Positions 30,310 to 39,078 of a DNA stretch of 64,000 nucleotides are shown piece by piece. The translations under genes and the position numbers were made by a program. The DNA is from Candidatus Villigracilis adiacens (lineage in GTDB: Bacteria; Chloroflexota; Anaerolineae; Anaerolineales; Villigracilaceae). The stretch is taken from NCBI GenBank assembly GCA_016703605.1, contig JADJBU010000026.1, positions 434,001-498,000 on the forward strand, given 5' to 3'. The number at the start of each line of letters is the position of its first letter. The stretch's first letter is position 1. The notes beneath the pieces are model-generated. The model was given only the letters and a program-made list of their open reading frames with translations. It was not told the origin of the DNA and did not search any database.

Positions 30310-32837
30310 TAAGATAGATCGCTACTCGTCCCCTTCCAGAACCGCTCGAAGGCTTCCGCCAGCAGCGAATGTTCAGGCTGGGACAGTTCCGGGTCGCGCT
30401 CAAAAAGGGATTTGGCTTGCTCCCGCGCTTTTTCGATCAATGCCACATCGGTGATGCTCGCCATTTTGAGCGACGAGGCAAACCCCGCCTGGCGCGTGCC
30501 GAGGAATTCGCCGGGGCCGCGCAGTTTCAGGTCGAGGTCGGCGAGTTCGAAACCATCATTTGTGGTCGACATGGCTTGCAGGCGATCATTCTCCGCTGCA
30601 TCTTCATGCGTGGGGATGAGCAGACAGGTGGACGCCACCGAACCGCGCCCCACCCGTCCGCGGAGTTGATGTAACTGCGCCAGGCCGAAGCGGTCTGCGC
30701 CTTCGATCAGCATCAGCGTCGAGTTTGGCACGTCCACGCCCACTTCGATGACCGTGGTCGAAACGAGGATGTCGAATTCCCTGTCGCGGAATTTCAGCAT
30801 CGCTTCGTCTTTTTCAGCGGGTTTCATCCGTCCGTGGAGCAGGGCAAGTTTCAGGTCCGGGAAGACCTGTTTCGAGAGGGTCTCGAAATCATCCACCGCC
30901 GCGCGGACGTTGATCTTCTCGCTCTCGTCAATCAACGGATAAACGATGAACGCCTGGTTCCCCTGCCTCACCTGCGCGCGGATCATCGTATACGCCCGTT
31001 CCCGTTCCTGCGGGCGCAGGACGTGAGTCGCAATCGGCTGCCTGCCGACCGGCATCACATTCATAACGGAGATGTCGAGGTCGCCGAACATCGTCAACGC
31101 CAGCGAGCGCGGAATGGGCGTCGCCGTCATCACCAACAGGTGCGGGTTCGTGCCCTTGCTGCGCAACTCGGCGCGCTGTTCCACGCCAAAGCGATGCTGT
31201 TCGTCAATCACCACGAACTGCAATTCCTTGAACTGCACATCCGGTTCGATGACCGCGTGCGTGCCGATGACGATCTTGATCGAGCCGTCCGCCAACCCGG
31301 CGCGGATCGCTTCCTTCTCCGACCCGCTCGTATTGCCCACCAGCAGGCGGATTTCATCGGATTGCAAAAATCCGTTTTCGCCAGCCAGCAAACTCGTAAA
31401 GTTGCGGTAATGTTGTTCCGCCAAAATCGAAGTCGGCGCCATGATCGCCGCCTGCGCCCCGTTCGAGACGACCATGCTCGCCCCCAGCGCGGCAATGACC
31501 GTCTTCCCCGAACCGACATCGCCCTGCACAAGACGGTTCATCGGCTTGCCAGAATCCAGGTCGCCGCGGATATCCGTCAGCGCGGATTGTTGAGCCGAGG
31601 TCAGGGTGAAAGGCAAAGCCAACAAACGCGCATCCAGCCACCCGTCCGAGACCGCGAACCGTTTTCCATCCACGTTCTGCCAGTCGCGTTTTTGTCTCAG
31701 CACGCCCATCTGCAAATAAAAGATTTCGTCGAAGGCTAATCGCTGGCGCGCGCGGTCTTTCTTCTCCTGCGAATCGGGGAAGTGCGCCTGCGTCAACGCC
31801 TCGCCGAGCGAGACCAGTCCCGCTTCGCGTTTGATCGTATCGGGCAGCGCATCCACCACGGCGGGCGCCCAGAACGCAACCACCTGCTTCATCTGGTTGC
31901 GCAGCCACTTCTGCGTGATGCGCTCCGTCAGCGGGTAGATCGGCACGATGCGGTTCGTGTGCAGGTTTTCCATCTCCACACTTTCCCAGTCCGGGCTGTT
32001 CATCACGATGCGCCCGAGATACTGGTCGATCTTTCCGGAAACCGAGATCGCGTCGCCAACCTTAAAACGATTCAGCAGCCACGGCTGGTTGAAAAACGTC
32101 ACGCGCATCGAACCCGTGCCATCGGCAATGACGACCTCGATGATGTTCATCTTGCCGCCGCGCACCGGCCGGTTATGCACGCTCTGGATCGTGCCAAGCA
32201 CGGTCACCACATCGCCGTACATCAACGACTGGATCGGCTTGAGCAGGGTGTAGTCTTCATAACGGCGCGGGAAGTAATACAACATATCCCCGAGCGTTTT
32301 CATCCCCAGGCGTTCCAACGACTCCGCACTCTTCGGTCCCACGCCTTGCAGCACGGTCAACTGCGCGCCCAACGCAGCGGGCGTCTGGCTGTGTTTTGCG
32401 CTGGTCGCCGATTCAAAACGCTGCGGAGCCTGTTTCTGTTTTTGCTGTTGCTGGGGATGCTGCCGCTGTTGATTTTGATTCTGCGGCGGAGCCTGATTCA
32501 CCTCCGGGGCATTCGTCTCCCCATCAGCATCGCTTCGCGCCGGACGGGGAGGCTGGTTCTGCGTCCTGGGCTTTTGCCCCGCTTCGGGGTAGGTCTCGCC
32601 GATCCGCTTCCAAAGCCCCTTCAACGAATCCGCCCTGCCCGTCGGGGACAATTTCTCATACGCCCGCAACCGCGAAACGACCGCCTGAATCACATCCTCG
32701 GTCACGCCGTCGGCGCGGGCTTCCCCCTCCCAATAATCGAGCATCCTGGCAAGTCCGCCAATGATGGCGGTATTTTCGTATTTGTTTTCGTGTTCGAGCC
32801 GGAAGAATTTTCTCAGTTTTTCCAATGAAGGTTGCAT
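30309..32837 (-). CDS. recG: ATP-dependent DNA helicase RecG
   Basis: An 842-residue superfamily 2 helicase that regresses stalled forks and processes Holliday junctions. The wedge/OB domain (about 165-330) holds LTVLQGVGPKSAESLERLG and LYYFPRRYEDYT. Helicase motifs are RLVQGDVGSGKTVIA (Walker A), MAPTSILAEQHY, VIDEQHRFGVEQR (DEQH box) and LLHGRMKPAEKDEAM, VGVDVPNSTLM, QLRGRVGRG. The ATG at 32837 (MQPSLEKLRKFFRLE) is preferred over 32867. Residues about 1-155 form an extra N-terminal region with a Gln/Pro-rich linker (QNQNQQRQHPQQQQKQKQ), longer than in E. coli RecG. Confidence 0.96.
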   Translation of the reverse strand: MQPSLEKLRKFFRLEHENKYENTAIIGGLARMLDYWEGEARADGVTEDVIQAVVSRLRAYEKLSPTGRADSLKGLWKRIGETYPEAGQKPRTQNQPPRPARSDADGETNAPEVNQAPPQNQNQQRQHPQQQQKQKQAPQRFESATSAKHSQTPAALGAQLTVLQGVGPKSAESLERLGMKTLGDMLYYFPRRYEDYTLLKPIQSLMYGDVVTVLGTIQSVHNRPVRGGKMNIIEVVIADGTGSMRVTFFNQPWLLNRFKVGDAISVSGKIDQYLGRIVMNSPDWESVEMENLHTNRIVPIYPLTERITQKWLRNQMKQVVAFWAPAVVDALPDTIKREAGLVSLGEALTQAHFPDSQEKKDRARQRLAFDEIFYLQMGVLRQKRDWQNVDGKRFAVSDGWLDARLLALPFTLTSAQQSALTDIRGDLDSGKPMNRLVQGDVGSGKTVIAALGASMVVSNGAQAAIMAPTSILAEQHYRNFTSLLAGENGFLQSDEIRLLVGNTSGSEKEAIRAGLADGSIKIVIGTHAVIEPDVQFKELQFVVIDEQHRFGVEQRAELRSKGTNPHLLVMTATPIPRSLALTMFGDLDISVMNVMPVGRQPIATHVLRPQERERAYTMIRAQVRQGNQAFIVYPLIDESEKINVRAAVDDFETLSKQVFPDLKLALLHGRMKPAEKDEAMLKFRDREFDILVSTTVIEVGVDVPNSTLMLIEGADRFGLAQLHQLRGRVGRGSVASTCLLIPTHEDAAENDRLQAMSTTNDGFELADLDLKLRGPGEFLGTRQAGFASSLKMASITDVALIEKAREQAKSLFERDPELSQPEHSLLAEAFERFWKGTSSDLS

Positions 32838-32993
32838 AATGGTCAATTTTATCATGGGCGCAACCAATTCTTCTGCAAGGCGTATAATCCTGCAATTCGA
32901 TTGATGGGTTACAAGTCACAGGTTGAAGGTTGCAGGTTACATAACTTTCAACCTGCAACCTTCAACCTTTCACCTTCAACCAAGGAGCCTCTC

Positions 32994-33941
32994 ATGCACT
33001 GGTTCAACCACAGCCGACTCTTCGACCTCGCCCGCCGGGGGCAGCGCCTGACGCACATCGCCGCAGTCATTCCGCTTTCGTTCATCTTTGCCGTTGTCGC
33101 CCAGTTCGGTGTAATTCCACTCGTGATCGCGCTGGGCGCAATCTACGGCTTTAGCGAGACCGGCATCCCTCTGGCGGGCATTCCCAACACCATGGCTGGA
33201 CTATTAATGGGAATGCAATTGACCTTCGCTTTCGTGCTGGTGTACGCCATTCTTTGGGCTTGGCTCAAATGGTTCGAGAAACGTCCCTTTTGGACTCTCG
33301 GCTATGAGATGAAGGACGCCCTCGCCCAATACGCGCGCGGATTTTTATTCGGCGCGTTGATGTTCGCCGGTTCTGTGGGGATTTTAGCTCTGTTCGGCAG
33401 CGTCTCCTTCGAGCAGGGCGACCCATCCAAACAGGGACTCGCTGCCATGGCAGGCGTGATGCTCGTCCTCATCGGCTGGGTCATTCAGGGCGGCGCGGAA
33501 GAAGTCCTCATCCGTGGCTGGGCTTTGCCCGTTATTGGGGCACGCTATAAACCCTGGCTTGGTTTGCTGATCTCATCTCTCATCTTCGCCCTCCTGCACG
33601 GACTCAACCCCGGCCTAAGCGCCATTGCCCTCGTCAACCTCGCCTTGTTTGGCGTGTTCGCTGGCTTATATGCCATGCGCGAAGGTTCGATGTGGGGCAT
33701 CAGCGCCTTGCACAGCGTTTGGAACTGGGTTCAGGGAAATTTCTTCGGCTTCCAGGTCAGCGGTACGGATGCGGAAGGCGGCACCCTCATCAACCTGATG
33801 GAAACCGGCGCAGACTGGCTCACCGGCGGCGAGTTCGGTCCCGAAGGCGGTCTGGCGGTGACGGTAATATTGGTGGTTGGGATTTTGGTGATTTTGTTTT
33901 GGAAGGGGAAAGAGGCGGTTCAGAAAAATTTGGCAGGCTAG
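32994..33941 (+). CDS. CPBP-family intramembrane metalloprotease
   Basis: A 315-residue membrane protein with about eight helices and the CPBP (CAAX protease/bacteriocin-processing, Abi) motifs: GGAEEVLIRGWALPVIG supplies the EExxxR motif, FALLHGLN the first catalytic-type His, and ALHSVWNWVQGNF the final HxxxN. The ATG at 32994 is chosen for AAGGAG 8 bp upstream. The gap before it consists of AACCTGCAACCTTC-type direct and inverted short repeats (about 32911-32990). Substrates of this family are mostly unknown. Confidence 0.9.
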   Translation: MHWFNHSRLFDLARRGQRLTHIAAVIPLSFIFAVVAQFGVIPLVIALGAIYGFSETGIPLAGIPNTMAGLLMGMQLTFAFVLVYAILWAWLKWFEKRPFWTLGYEMKDALAQYARGFLFGALMFAGSVGILALFGSVSFEQGDPSKQGLAAMAGVMLVLIGWVIQGGAEEVLIRGWALPVIGARYKPWLGLLISSLIFALLHGLNPGLSAIALVNLALFGVFAGLYAMREGSMWGISALHSVWNWVQGNFFGFQVSGTDAEGGTLINLMETGADWLTGGEFGPEGGLAVTVILVVGILVILFWKGKEAVQKNLAG

Positions 33942-33973
33942 ACCGCGGTCAATGGTCAGCGGTCTGTGTCGTT

Positions 33974-34825
33974 TTACTTTCTCACCGCCGCAAATCCGAT
34001 GCAGTTCGGTCCCAGGTGTGTGCCGATCACGGCGGTGACATTCACGAACAAAACATCCCTCGGAACTGACATGCGTGATTTGCCTTGCATCATGCTATCC
34101 AGCAAGTGACGGGCGCGGTCTTCGGCATTGGTGTGCAGGATCGCAAGGCGTTCCATCTCCCCCACTTCCAAAAGTTTATTGAGAATAAATTCATCTGCCT
34201 GGCTGGCAGTGCGGTTGACCGCCATCGGTTTGACTTCGCCGTCGCGCAATTCCACCACCGGCTTGATGGAGAGCATCCCGCCGATGTTGGCAACCACGGC
34301 CGGGACCCGTCCGCTGCGTTTGAGATATTCCATCGTATCCAGCGCGGCGAAGACTTTTGATTTCTGTTTGGTCAGTTCAACGGCTTGCAAAGCTGCCTGT
34401 AAGCCAAGGTCTGCTGATTCGGCGGCGGCGAGCGCTTGAAAGCCAATGCCCATCGAGAGGGAGCCGCTGTCTACGCAGGTGATTTTGCCGGGGAATTCCT
34501 GGGCGGCGCGGCGAGCCACATTGACCACGCCGGAGAGTTTGCCCGAAACGTGGATGGACAGGATATGGTCACAGCCGGAATCGAGCAGGGAATGATACGG
34601 CGCAAGAAAATCTCCAATGGACGGCGCGGCAGTCGTCGCCGGGCGCGAAGCGTGAAGCGAGGGCAGGCGCGTGTAAAACTCCTCGCGCGAGATTCCGATC
34701 CCATCCTTGTATTCCTTCCCCTCCAGGATCAAGACCGTGGGCACCACTTGAATTTCATGCTGCTCAATGAGATAGGCAGGCAGGTCGGCGGTCGAGTCGG
34801 TGACGATTCCAAGTTTCATGGGCAA
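33974..34825 (-). CDS. DegV family fatty-acid-binding protein (FakB-like)
   Basis: A 283-residue DegV protein, which holds an acyl chain for phosphorylation by a FakA kinase. The N-terminus (KLGIVTDSTADLPAYLIEQHEIQVVPT) and the SRPATTAAPSIGDF, HVSGKLSGVVNVARRAA and VDSGSLSMGIGF blocks are family hallmarks, including the Ser/Thr-rich head-group site. It ends HLGPNCIGFAAVRK, the usual GPGxxG-type C-terminus. A FakA-like gene lies 1.6 kb away at 36419, so they may work together. Confidence 0.93.
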   Translation of the reverse strand: MPMKLGIVTDSTADLPAYLIEQHEIQVVPTVLILEGKEYKDGIGISREEFYTRLPSLHASRPATTAAPSIGDFLAPYHSLLDSGCDHILSIHVSGKLSGVVNVARRAAQEFPGKITCVDSGSLSMGIGFQALAAAESADLGLQAALQAVELTKQKSKVFAALDTMEYLKRSGRVPAVVANIGGMLSIKPVVELRDGEVKPMAVNRTASQADEFILNKLLEVGEMERLAILHTNAEDRARHLLDSMMQGKSRMSVPRDVLFVNVTAVIGTHLGPNCIGFAAVRK

Positions 34826-34841
34826 AGTTTAACATAACTCA

Positions 34842-34874
34842 AAGTGACAGTCACCTCGGGGGTGACTGTCACTT
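34842..34874. repeat. GTGACAGTCACC palindrome (copy 1 of 4)
   Basis: AAGTGACAGTCACC (34842-34855) mirrors GGTGACTGTCACTT (34861-34874). Other copies: 36301-36338, 42665-42697, 59625-59657. It lies just upstream of the divergent degV and padR starts. Confidence 0.8.
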
Positions 34875-34886
34875 TATATTCCACCC

Positions 34887-34915
34887 TTGACATACTGTAT
34901 TTCACACAGTATAAT
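34887..34915 (+). promoter_or_regulatory. Consensus sigma-A-type promoter overlapped by a dyad operator before padR
   Basis: TTGACA (34887-34892), 17 bp spacer, TATAAT (34910-34915): a perfect consensus promoter. Between and across the boxes lies the dyad ATACTGT (34892-34898) / ACAGTAT (34906-34912), placed to block polymerase, as expected for PadR autorepression. The padR ATG is 18 bp after the -10 box, so the leader is nearly or fully absent. Confidence 0.85.
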
Positions 34916-34932
34916 GCGACAAAGGATGAGAT

Positions 34933-35262
34933 ATGGCAAACACAGAATCTCTCGAAAATGTTGTTCTGGAGTTGAGGCGCGGGGTGATCGTGCTGGCGGC
35001 GCTCAGTCAATTAGGCGCGCCGGAATACGGCTACTCTCTGCTGAAAAAACTCGCCGACCTCGGCTTGGACGTGGACCAGGGCACGTTGTATCCGCTCCTC
35101 CGCCGGTTGGAGGCGCAGGGCTTGCTTGAGTCGGTCTGGAAATTGGAGGAGGCTCGCCCGCGCCGCTATTACGTCGTCAGCGCAGAGGGAAAGAAACTCC
35201 TGCCGAAGCTTAAAAAGGAATGGGCGGGCATTGTCTCGGTAATGGACAAGATGCTCTCGTAA
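34933..35262 (+). CDS. PadR-family transcription repressor
   Basis: A 109-residue winged-helix protein. LRRGVIVLAALSQLGAPEYGYSLLKKLADL and VDQGTLYPLLRRLEAQGLLES are the classic PadR N-terminal region, followed by EEARPRRYYVVSAEGKKLLP, the wing. The short C-terminal dimer helix (MDKMLS end) marks a PadR-s2 type. It is followed 15 bp later by a HAAS-domain membrane protein, the standard PadR partner arrangement. A dyad across its promoter suggests autoregulation. Confidence 0.95.
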   Translation: MANTESLENVVLELRRGVIVLAALSQLGAPEYGYSLLKKLADLGLDVDQGTLYPLLRRLEAQGLLESVWKLEEARPRRYYVVSAEGKKLLPKLKKEWAGIVSVMDKMLS

Positions 35263-35277
35263 AGAAAGGAAAAAATC

Positions 35278-36285
35278 ATGAACCTGATTGATCGTTATGT
35301 TGCCGAAGTCGGCAAGCACCTGCTGCTCGTCAAAGGTCGCAAGGATATCGAGAACGAACTGCGCTCCACACTGGAGGATATGCTGGAGGAGCGCGCCCAG
35401 AAGGCAGGCGAACCCGCCGATGAAGCCATGCAAATGGAATTGCTCAAGGAATACGGAGCGCCGGGCAGGGTGGCGGAGACTTACAATCCCAATCCGTATT
35501 TGATCGGTCCGCGCATCTTCCCCTTCTTTATGTTCATCTTGAAGATCGTAGTTGCCGCTGTGACATTGGGCTTGACCATCGCCACCGGGATTCAGATCAT
35601 GTCGGCATCGCCCATGACTGCCGTGGATTTGCTTTCGACCATCGGCAAAGGATTACTGAATATCGTTTCCGCATGCATCGCGGCGTTCGGCAACCTTGCG
35701 CTGGTGTTTGCGCTGATCGAACGTTACGCCCCCGCATCCGAATTCAAGATGGATGAAGAAAAGGAATGGGATCCGGCCGCACTCAAGAAAGAACCCGAAC
35801 CGGATGATGTCAAGATCTGGGAACCGATGCTTGCGATCGTGTTCACCTTCATCGCGCTGAGCATCTTCAACTTCAACCCGCAGTTGATTGGCATCTACTA
35901 CCTCGATGGGAACAAGTGGCATGTCCTGCCTTTGCTTTCCGAAGCCTTTTTCCGCTGGCTGCCGCTGATGAACATTGCCTGGGTGGCTGAGATCGTGCTG
36001 AACGGCATGCTCCTGCGCTCTGGAAAATGGACGACCTCGACCAGGCTCGTATCCATCGCCACGAAACTTTTCCAGATGGTCATCCTCGGTCTGCTGATTG
36101 CCGGTCCTTCCATCCTGGCGCTTACGCCAGACAGCCTGCAAGCCGCCGGGGTGAACGACCTCGAAGCGCTCAACATACTTGAGACCATGGCAGATAAAGG
36201 CCTGGATATCATCCTTGGGCTGGCAATCTTCGGCTCACTGGTGGAGATCATCAAATCCATCTACAAGATGGTGACGCAGAAGTAA
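35278..36285 (+). CDS. HAAS-domain membrane protein coupled to PadR
   Basis: A 335-residue protein. The first 75 residues (YVAEVGKHLLLVKGRKDIENELRSTLEDMLEE...LLKEYGAPGRVAETY) form the helical HAAS/permease-prefix domain typical of proteins encoded with PadR regulators. About seven helices follow, with an acidic cytosolic loop (KMDEEKEWDPAALKKEPEPDDVKIWEP). Such proteins are thought to sense or signal at the membrane with their PadR; the signal is unknown. RBS AAAGGAAAAA lies just before the ATG. Confidence 0.85.
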   Translation: MNLIDRYVAEVGKHLLLVKGRKDIENELRSTLEDMLEERAQKAGEPADEAMQMELLKEYGAPGRVAETYNPNPYLIGPRIFPFFMFILKIVVAAVTLGLTIATGIQIMSASPMTAVDLLSTIGKGLLNIVSACIAAFGNLALVFALIERYAPASEFKMDEEKEWDPAALKKEPEPDDVKIWEPMLAIVFTFIALSIFNFNPQLIGIYYLDGNKWHVLPLLSEAFFRWLPLMNIAWVAEIVLNGMLLRSGKWTTSTRLVSIATKLFQMVILGLLIAGPSILALTPDSLQAAGVNDLEALNILETMADKGLDIILGLAIFGSLVEIIKSIYKMVTQK

Positions 36286-36300
36286 AACTATCGAGTTAAA

Positions 36301-36338
36301 AATGTGACAGTCACCTGCTGCGAGGTGACTGTCACATT
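36301..36338. terminator. GTGACAGTCACCT palindrome (copy 2 of 4), probable terminator
   Basis: AATGTGACAGTCACCT (36301-36316) mirrors AGGTGACTGTCACATT (36323-36338), 16 bp after the HAAS gene stop and before the convergent fakA end. Confidence 0.75.
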
Positions 36339-36418
36339 GCCTGGAATGGATTCCTGAAGTTCTACTTCAGGATTTTTTTATGCCAAAAGGAGACCTTTCG
36401 GATTCCCTTCAACTTCCC

Positions 36419-38086
36419 TTATTCAATCGAAAGAATGAACTGATAATGCGGCTGACCGCCCTCCTGCACCTCGACCTCGAGGTTGGAGTATTTCTCGCGG
36501 ACGGCATCCGCAAGGCGGTTGGCTTCCGCATGGGTCATATCCTCGCCGAAGAAAAGCGTCACGATCTCATGTTCGACGGCTTCCGCTTTTTCGAGTAGTT
36601 CGAACAGGCTGTGTTCCACCGTGTCGGCAGAAGCGACCAGTTTGCCGTCGAGCAGGGCGATCACCTGCCCGTCCTTGACGGTCACACCGTCGATCTCGAC
36701 CGAGCGTGTGGCAACGGTGACCTCGCCGGTTTTGGCATTGTTCATCGCGCGGTTCATCTTTGCGGCAATTTCCGCCACATCCCCGCCCGGGTCGAAGGAC
36801 AGCATCGCGGCAAGTCCCTGCGGCACGGTGCGGGTCGGAACCACATGCACGTTCTTGACCGTTACCTCTTTCGCCTGATTTGCCGCCATCACAATATTTT
36901 TATTATTCGGCAGGATGATAACCTTGTCTGTGGGCATGTTCTCGAATGAACCCAAAATATCCTGCGTCGACGGGTTCATCGTCTGCCCGCCTGCGACAAC
37001 AGCGGCAACGCCCAAACTCGCAAAAATGCGGCTGATGCCCGTCCCCGGCGAGACGACCACCACCGCAATATTCCCCGGCTCCACCGCGCTGAATTGAATC
37101 TGAGTCGACTTGCTTTTCTGAATATCATCCATCTGCGCCATCAGATTCTCGATGGCAACCTTCGTCACCGTGCCGATGCCCATGATGTAATCGATCGGCA
37201 CATAACGGTTTTCGGTCGGCACGTGGATGTGCATCCGGTACATGCCATCTCCCTCGCCCACCTGAATGGACGTGCCCATCTCTTCCAACCTCCCATAAAA
37301 CCCATGCAGGTCGAGTTCCCCGTTCGGCACAAAATCCACCACCACTTCGTAATCCTGTCCCTCCTCCACCTCCTCCAGCGCGCCTTCCAGGCTCATGGCA
37401 GACAAGGACTGAACCTGCATGGTCGGCGTTTCCAACGACTCTCCGTAGATATGCCTCTGCATCCCCTCCAAAAAGAAGAACAACCCCTTGCCGCCAGAAT
37501 CCACCACCCCCGCCTGTTTGAGGATGGGAAGAAGTTCAGGCGTCTTCCTGACCGCTTCGTCCGCAGCCCTGACAGCCACCTCAAGCAGTTCAATCGCATC
37601 CTTCACAGACCCGACGGCTGCTTCAGCGGCATTGGCAGTTTCTTTAATGACGGTGAGGATCGTGCCCTCCACCGGCTTGACCACGCCCTTATACGCCGTA
37701 TCGCGCGCCTCGCCCAACGCCCTGACGAAGGTCTCCACATCCAGCGTCTCTTTTTCATGCACGCCGCGCGAAAAACCGCGCAGAATCTGGCTGGTGATCA
37801 CGCCCGAGTTGCCGCGCGCGCCCATCAAAGCGCCCTTTGAAAACGCCGCCGCCATCTCCCCGAGGTGACGAGACCCCTTGTCCTTGACTTCGTTCCAGGC
37901 GGCTTGCAGGGTCAGGCTCATATTCGTGCCGGTATCCCCGTCTGGCACCGGAAAGACGTTCAACGAGTTGACCACCTGCTGGTTGGTGCGCAGCCAGGTC
38001 ATCCCGGCTTCGACGAGGCGTTTAAACGCCTGCCCGTCAATGGTACGCTTGCGGAATTTTTCGACTCGCACAGTATCGATCGCCAT
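36419..38086 (-). CDS. DAK2/DhaL-domain kinase, FakA-like
   Basis: A 555-residue protein. The N-terminal DhaL ATP-binding domain (about 15-205) has VFPVPDGDTGTNMSLTL, the Mg-ADP-binding Asp motif, and GARGNSGVITSQILRGFSRG. The middle and C-terminal regions (FVPNGELDLHGFYGRLEEMG, HIHVPTENRYVPIDY, VILPNNKNIVMAANQA) are the DAK1-like parts of fatty-acid kinase FakA, which phosphorylates acyl chains held by DegV/FakB proteins. It begins 14 bp after the Asp23 gene, the usual operon partner in Firmicutes-like genomes. Confidence 0.93.
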   Translation of the reverse strand: MAIDTVRVEKFRKRTIDGQAFKRLVEAGMTWLRTNQQVVNSLNVFPVPDGDTGTNMSLTLQAAWNEVKDKGSRHLGEMAAAFSKGALMGARGNSGVITSQILRGFSRGVHEKETLDVETFVRALGEARDTAYKGVVKPVEGTILTVIKETANAAEAAVGSVKDAIELLEVAVRAADEAVRKTPELLPILKQAGVVDSGGKGLFFFLEGMQRHIYGESLETPTMQVQSLSAMSLEGALEEVEEGQDYEVVVDFVPNGELDLHGFYGRLEEMGTSIQVGEGDGMYRMHIHVPTENRYVPIDYIMGIGTVTKVAIENLMAQMDDIQKSKSTQIQFSAVEPGNIAVVVVSPGTGISRIFASLGVAAVVAGGQTMNPSTQDILGSFENMPTDKVIILPNNKNIVMAANQAKEVTVKNVHVVPTRTVPQGLAAMLSFDPGGDVAEIAAKMNRAMNNAKTGEVTVATRSVEIDGVTVKDGQVIALLDGKLVASADTVEHSLFELLEKAEAVEHEIVTLFFGEDMTHAEANRLADAVREKYSNLEVEVQEGGQPHYQFILSIE

Positions 38087-38100
38087 AGATTCAGTATCTC

Positions 38101-38457
38101 CTAATCCGTATTACTGATGCGCAAGCCCGCCACATGCACGTTGATCGTTTCGATTTTGAGTCCCAGTGCCTTTTCGACATGGAAGCGCACGGTGTTCGCC
38201 ACGCTCTCCGCCACTGAATTGATGCGCGTGCCGTATTCGACGATCACATGCACGTCGATGTGGATCTCGTCCTCATGATAGCGGACAGATACCCCCCGCG
38301 ACGGCTCGCGGGTGATGGTCGAGACGATACCGTCCGCCAGGTTCTTGGGAGCCAGCCCCACCACTCCGTAGGATCGCAACGTGGCATGATATGCAATCGT
38401 CGCCACCGCGTTCGGCGAGACATGAATCCCGCCCAATGAAGTCGTTTCTTCGCCCAT
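38101..38457 (-). CDS. Asp23/YloU family envelope-stress protein
   Basis: A 118-residue Asp23 protein: GGIHVSPNAVATIAYHATLRSYGVVG at the start, VSVRYHEDEIHIDVHVIVEYGTRINSVAESVANTVRFHVEKALG in the core, ending INVHVAGLRIS. This matches YloU, normally upstream of yloV (fakA), as it is here on the minus strand. The family is membrane-peripheral and responds to envelope stress in Gram-positives. Confidence 0.93.
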   Translation of the reverse strand: MGEETTSLGGIHVSPNAVATIAYHATLRSYGVVGLAPKNLADGIVSTITREPSRGVSVRYHEDEIHIDVHVIVEYGTRINSVAESVANTVRFHVEKALGLKIETINVHVAGLRISNTD

Positions 38458-38628
38458 GGTTTCCTCGTTACTCGTTATCAGAGGGCGTTACCGCCCGGTT
38501 TTGGTTACGTTGTTCTTATTTTAACATCTAATCTTGAAGATGGTTGCGTTCCGTGGTAAAATGCCGTGCCTTCGAAAAGGGCAATTGGAATTATTTGGCA
38601 AGGAAAGACGAAGAAAGGATTCTCAGAC

Positions 38629-38814
38629 ATGGCAAAGTGCAACCACTGCGGCAAGGCGACCACCTTCGGTCACAACCGCTCCTTCTCCCAGCGCGCAACC
38701 AACCGCGCCTTCAAGCCGAACCTCCAGAAGGTTTCGGTGATGGAAAAGGGACGCCTCGTGAAGAAAACGCTGTGCGCCAAGTGCATCAAGACACTCGGCA
38801 AATCGGCGGCTTAA
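38629..38814 (+). CDS. rpmB: 50S ribosomal protein L28
   Basis: A 61-residue ribosomal protein with CNHC near the N-terminus and CAKC near the C-terminus, the four-cysteine zinc-binding (C+) form, and the conserved GHNRSFSQRATNRAFKPNLQK. AAAGGA precedes the ATG by about 12 bp. Divergent from the Asp23/fakA operon, as commonly seen in Gram-positive genomes. Confidence 0.96.
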   Translation: MAKCNHCGKATTFGHNRSFSQRATNRAFKPNLQKVSVMEKGRLVKKTLCAKCIKTLGKSAA

Positions 38815-38837
38815 GGTTTTCTCCCCCCGGCTAAAAA

Positions 38838-38868
38838 ATCGCGGCGCATTCAGCGCCGCGATTTTTTT
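38838..38868 (+). terminator. Intrinsic terminator of rpmB
   Basis: ATCGCGGCGC (38838-38847) pairs with GCGCCGCGAT (38853-38862) followed by TTTTTT. Confidence 0.92.
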
Positions 38869-38916
38869 AACACGGAGTCAAAAGCGGCGCTGTGGCGCCA
38901 TGCGACATCTCCCGAC

Positions 38917-39068
38917 CTCACCTTACGCAAAATACTCTAACAGCCCAAAATGCCCTTCGACTGCGCTCCTCGTTCACACTCGTCGCTCCGCTCAGGGCGG
39001 CAGCCGTGCTGAGCGGAGCGCGGGATGTTCTCCCCGCTCGTAGTCGAAGCACAGCTGCGTAAGGTGAG
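38917..39068. mobile_element. MITE-like 152 bp element, copy 1 of 3
   Basis: Ends are CTCACCTTACGCAAAA and CTGCGTAAGGTGAG. The interior carries ATGCCCTTCGACTGCGCTCCTCG, an ACTCGTCGCTCCGCTCAGG block and GTAGTCGAAGCACAG, shared with the copies at 43746-43899 and 60582-60729. No coding capacity; probably moved in trans by a transposase. Confidence 0.75.
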
Positions 39069-39078
39069 CTCCCGACTT

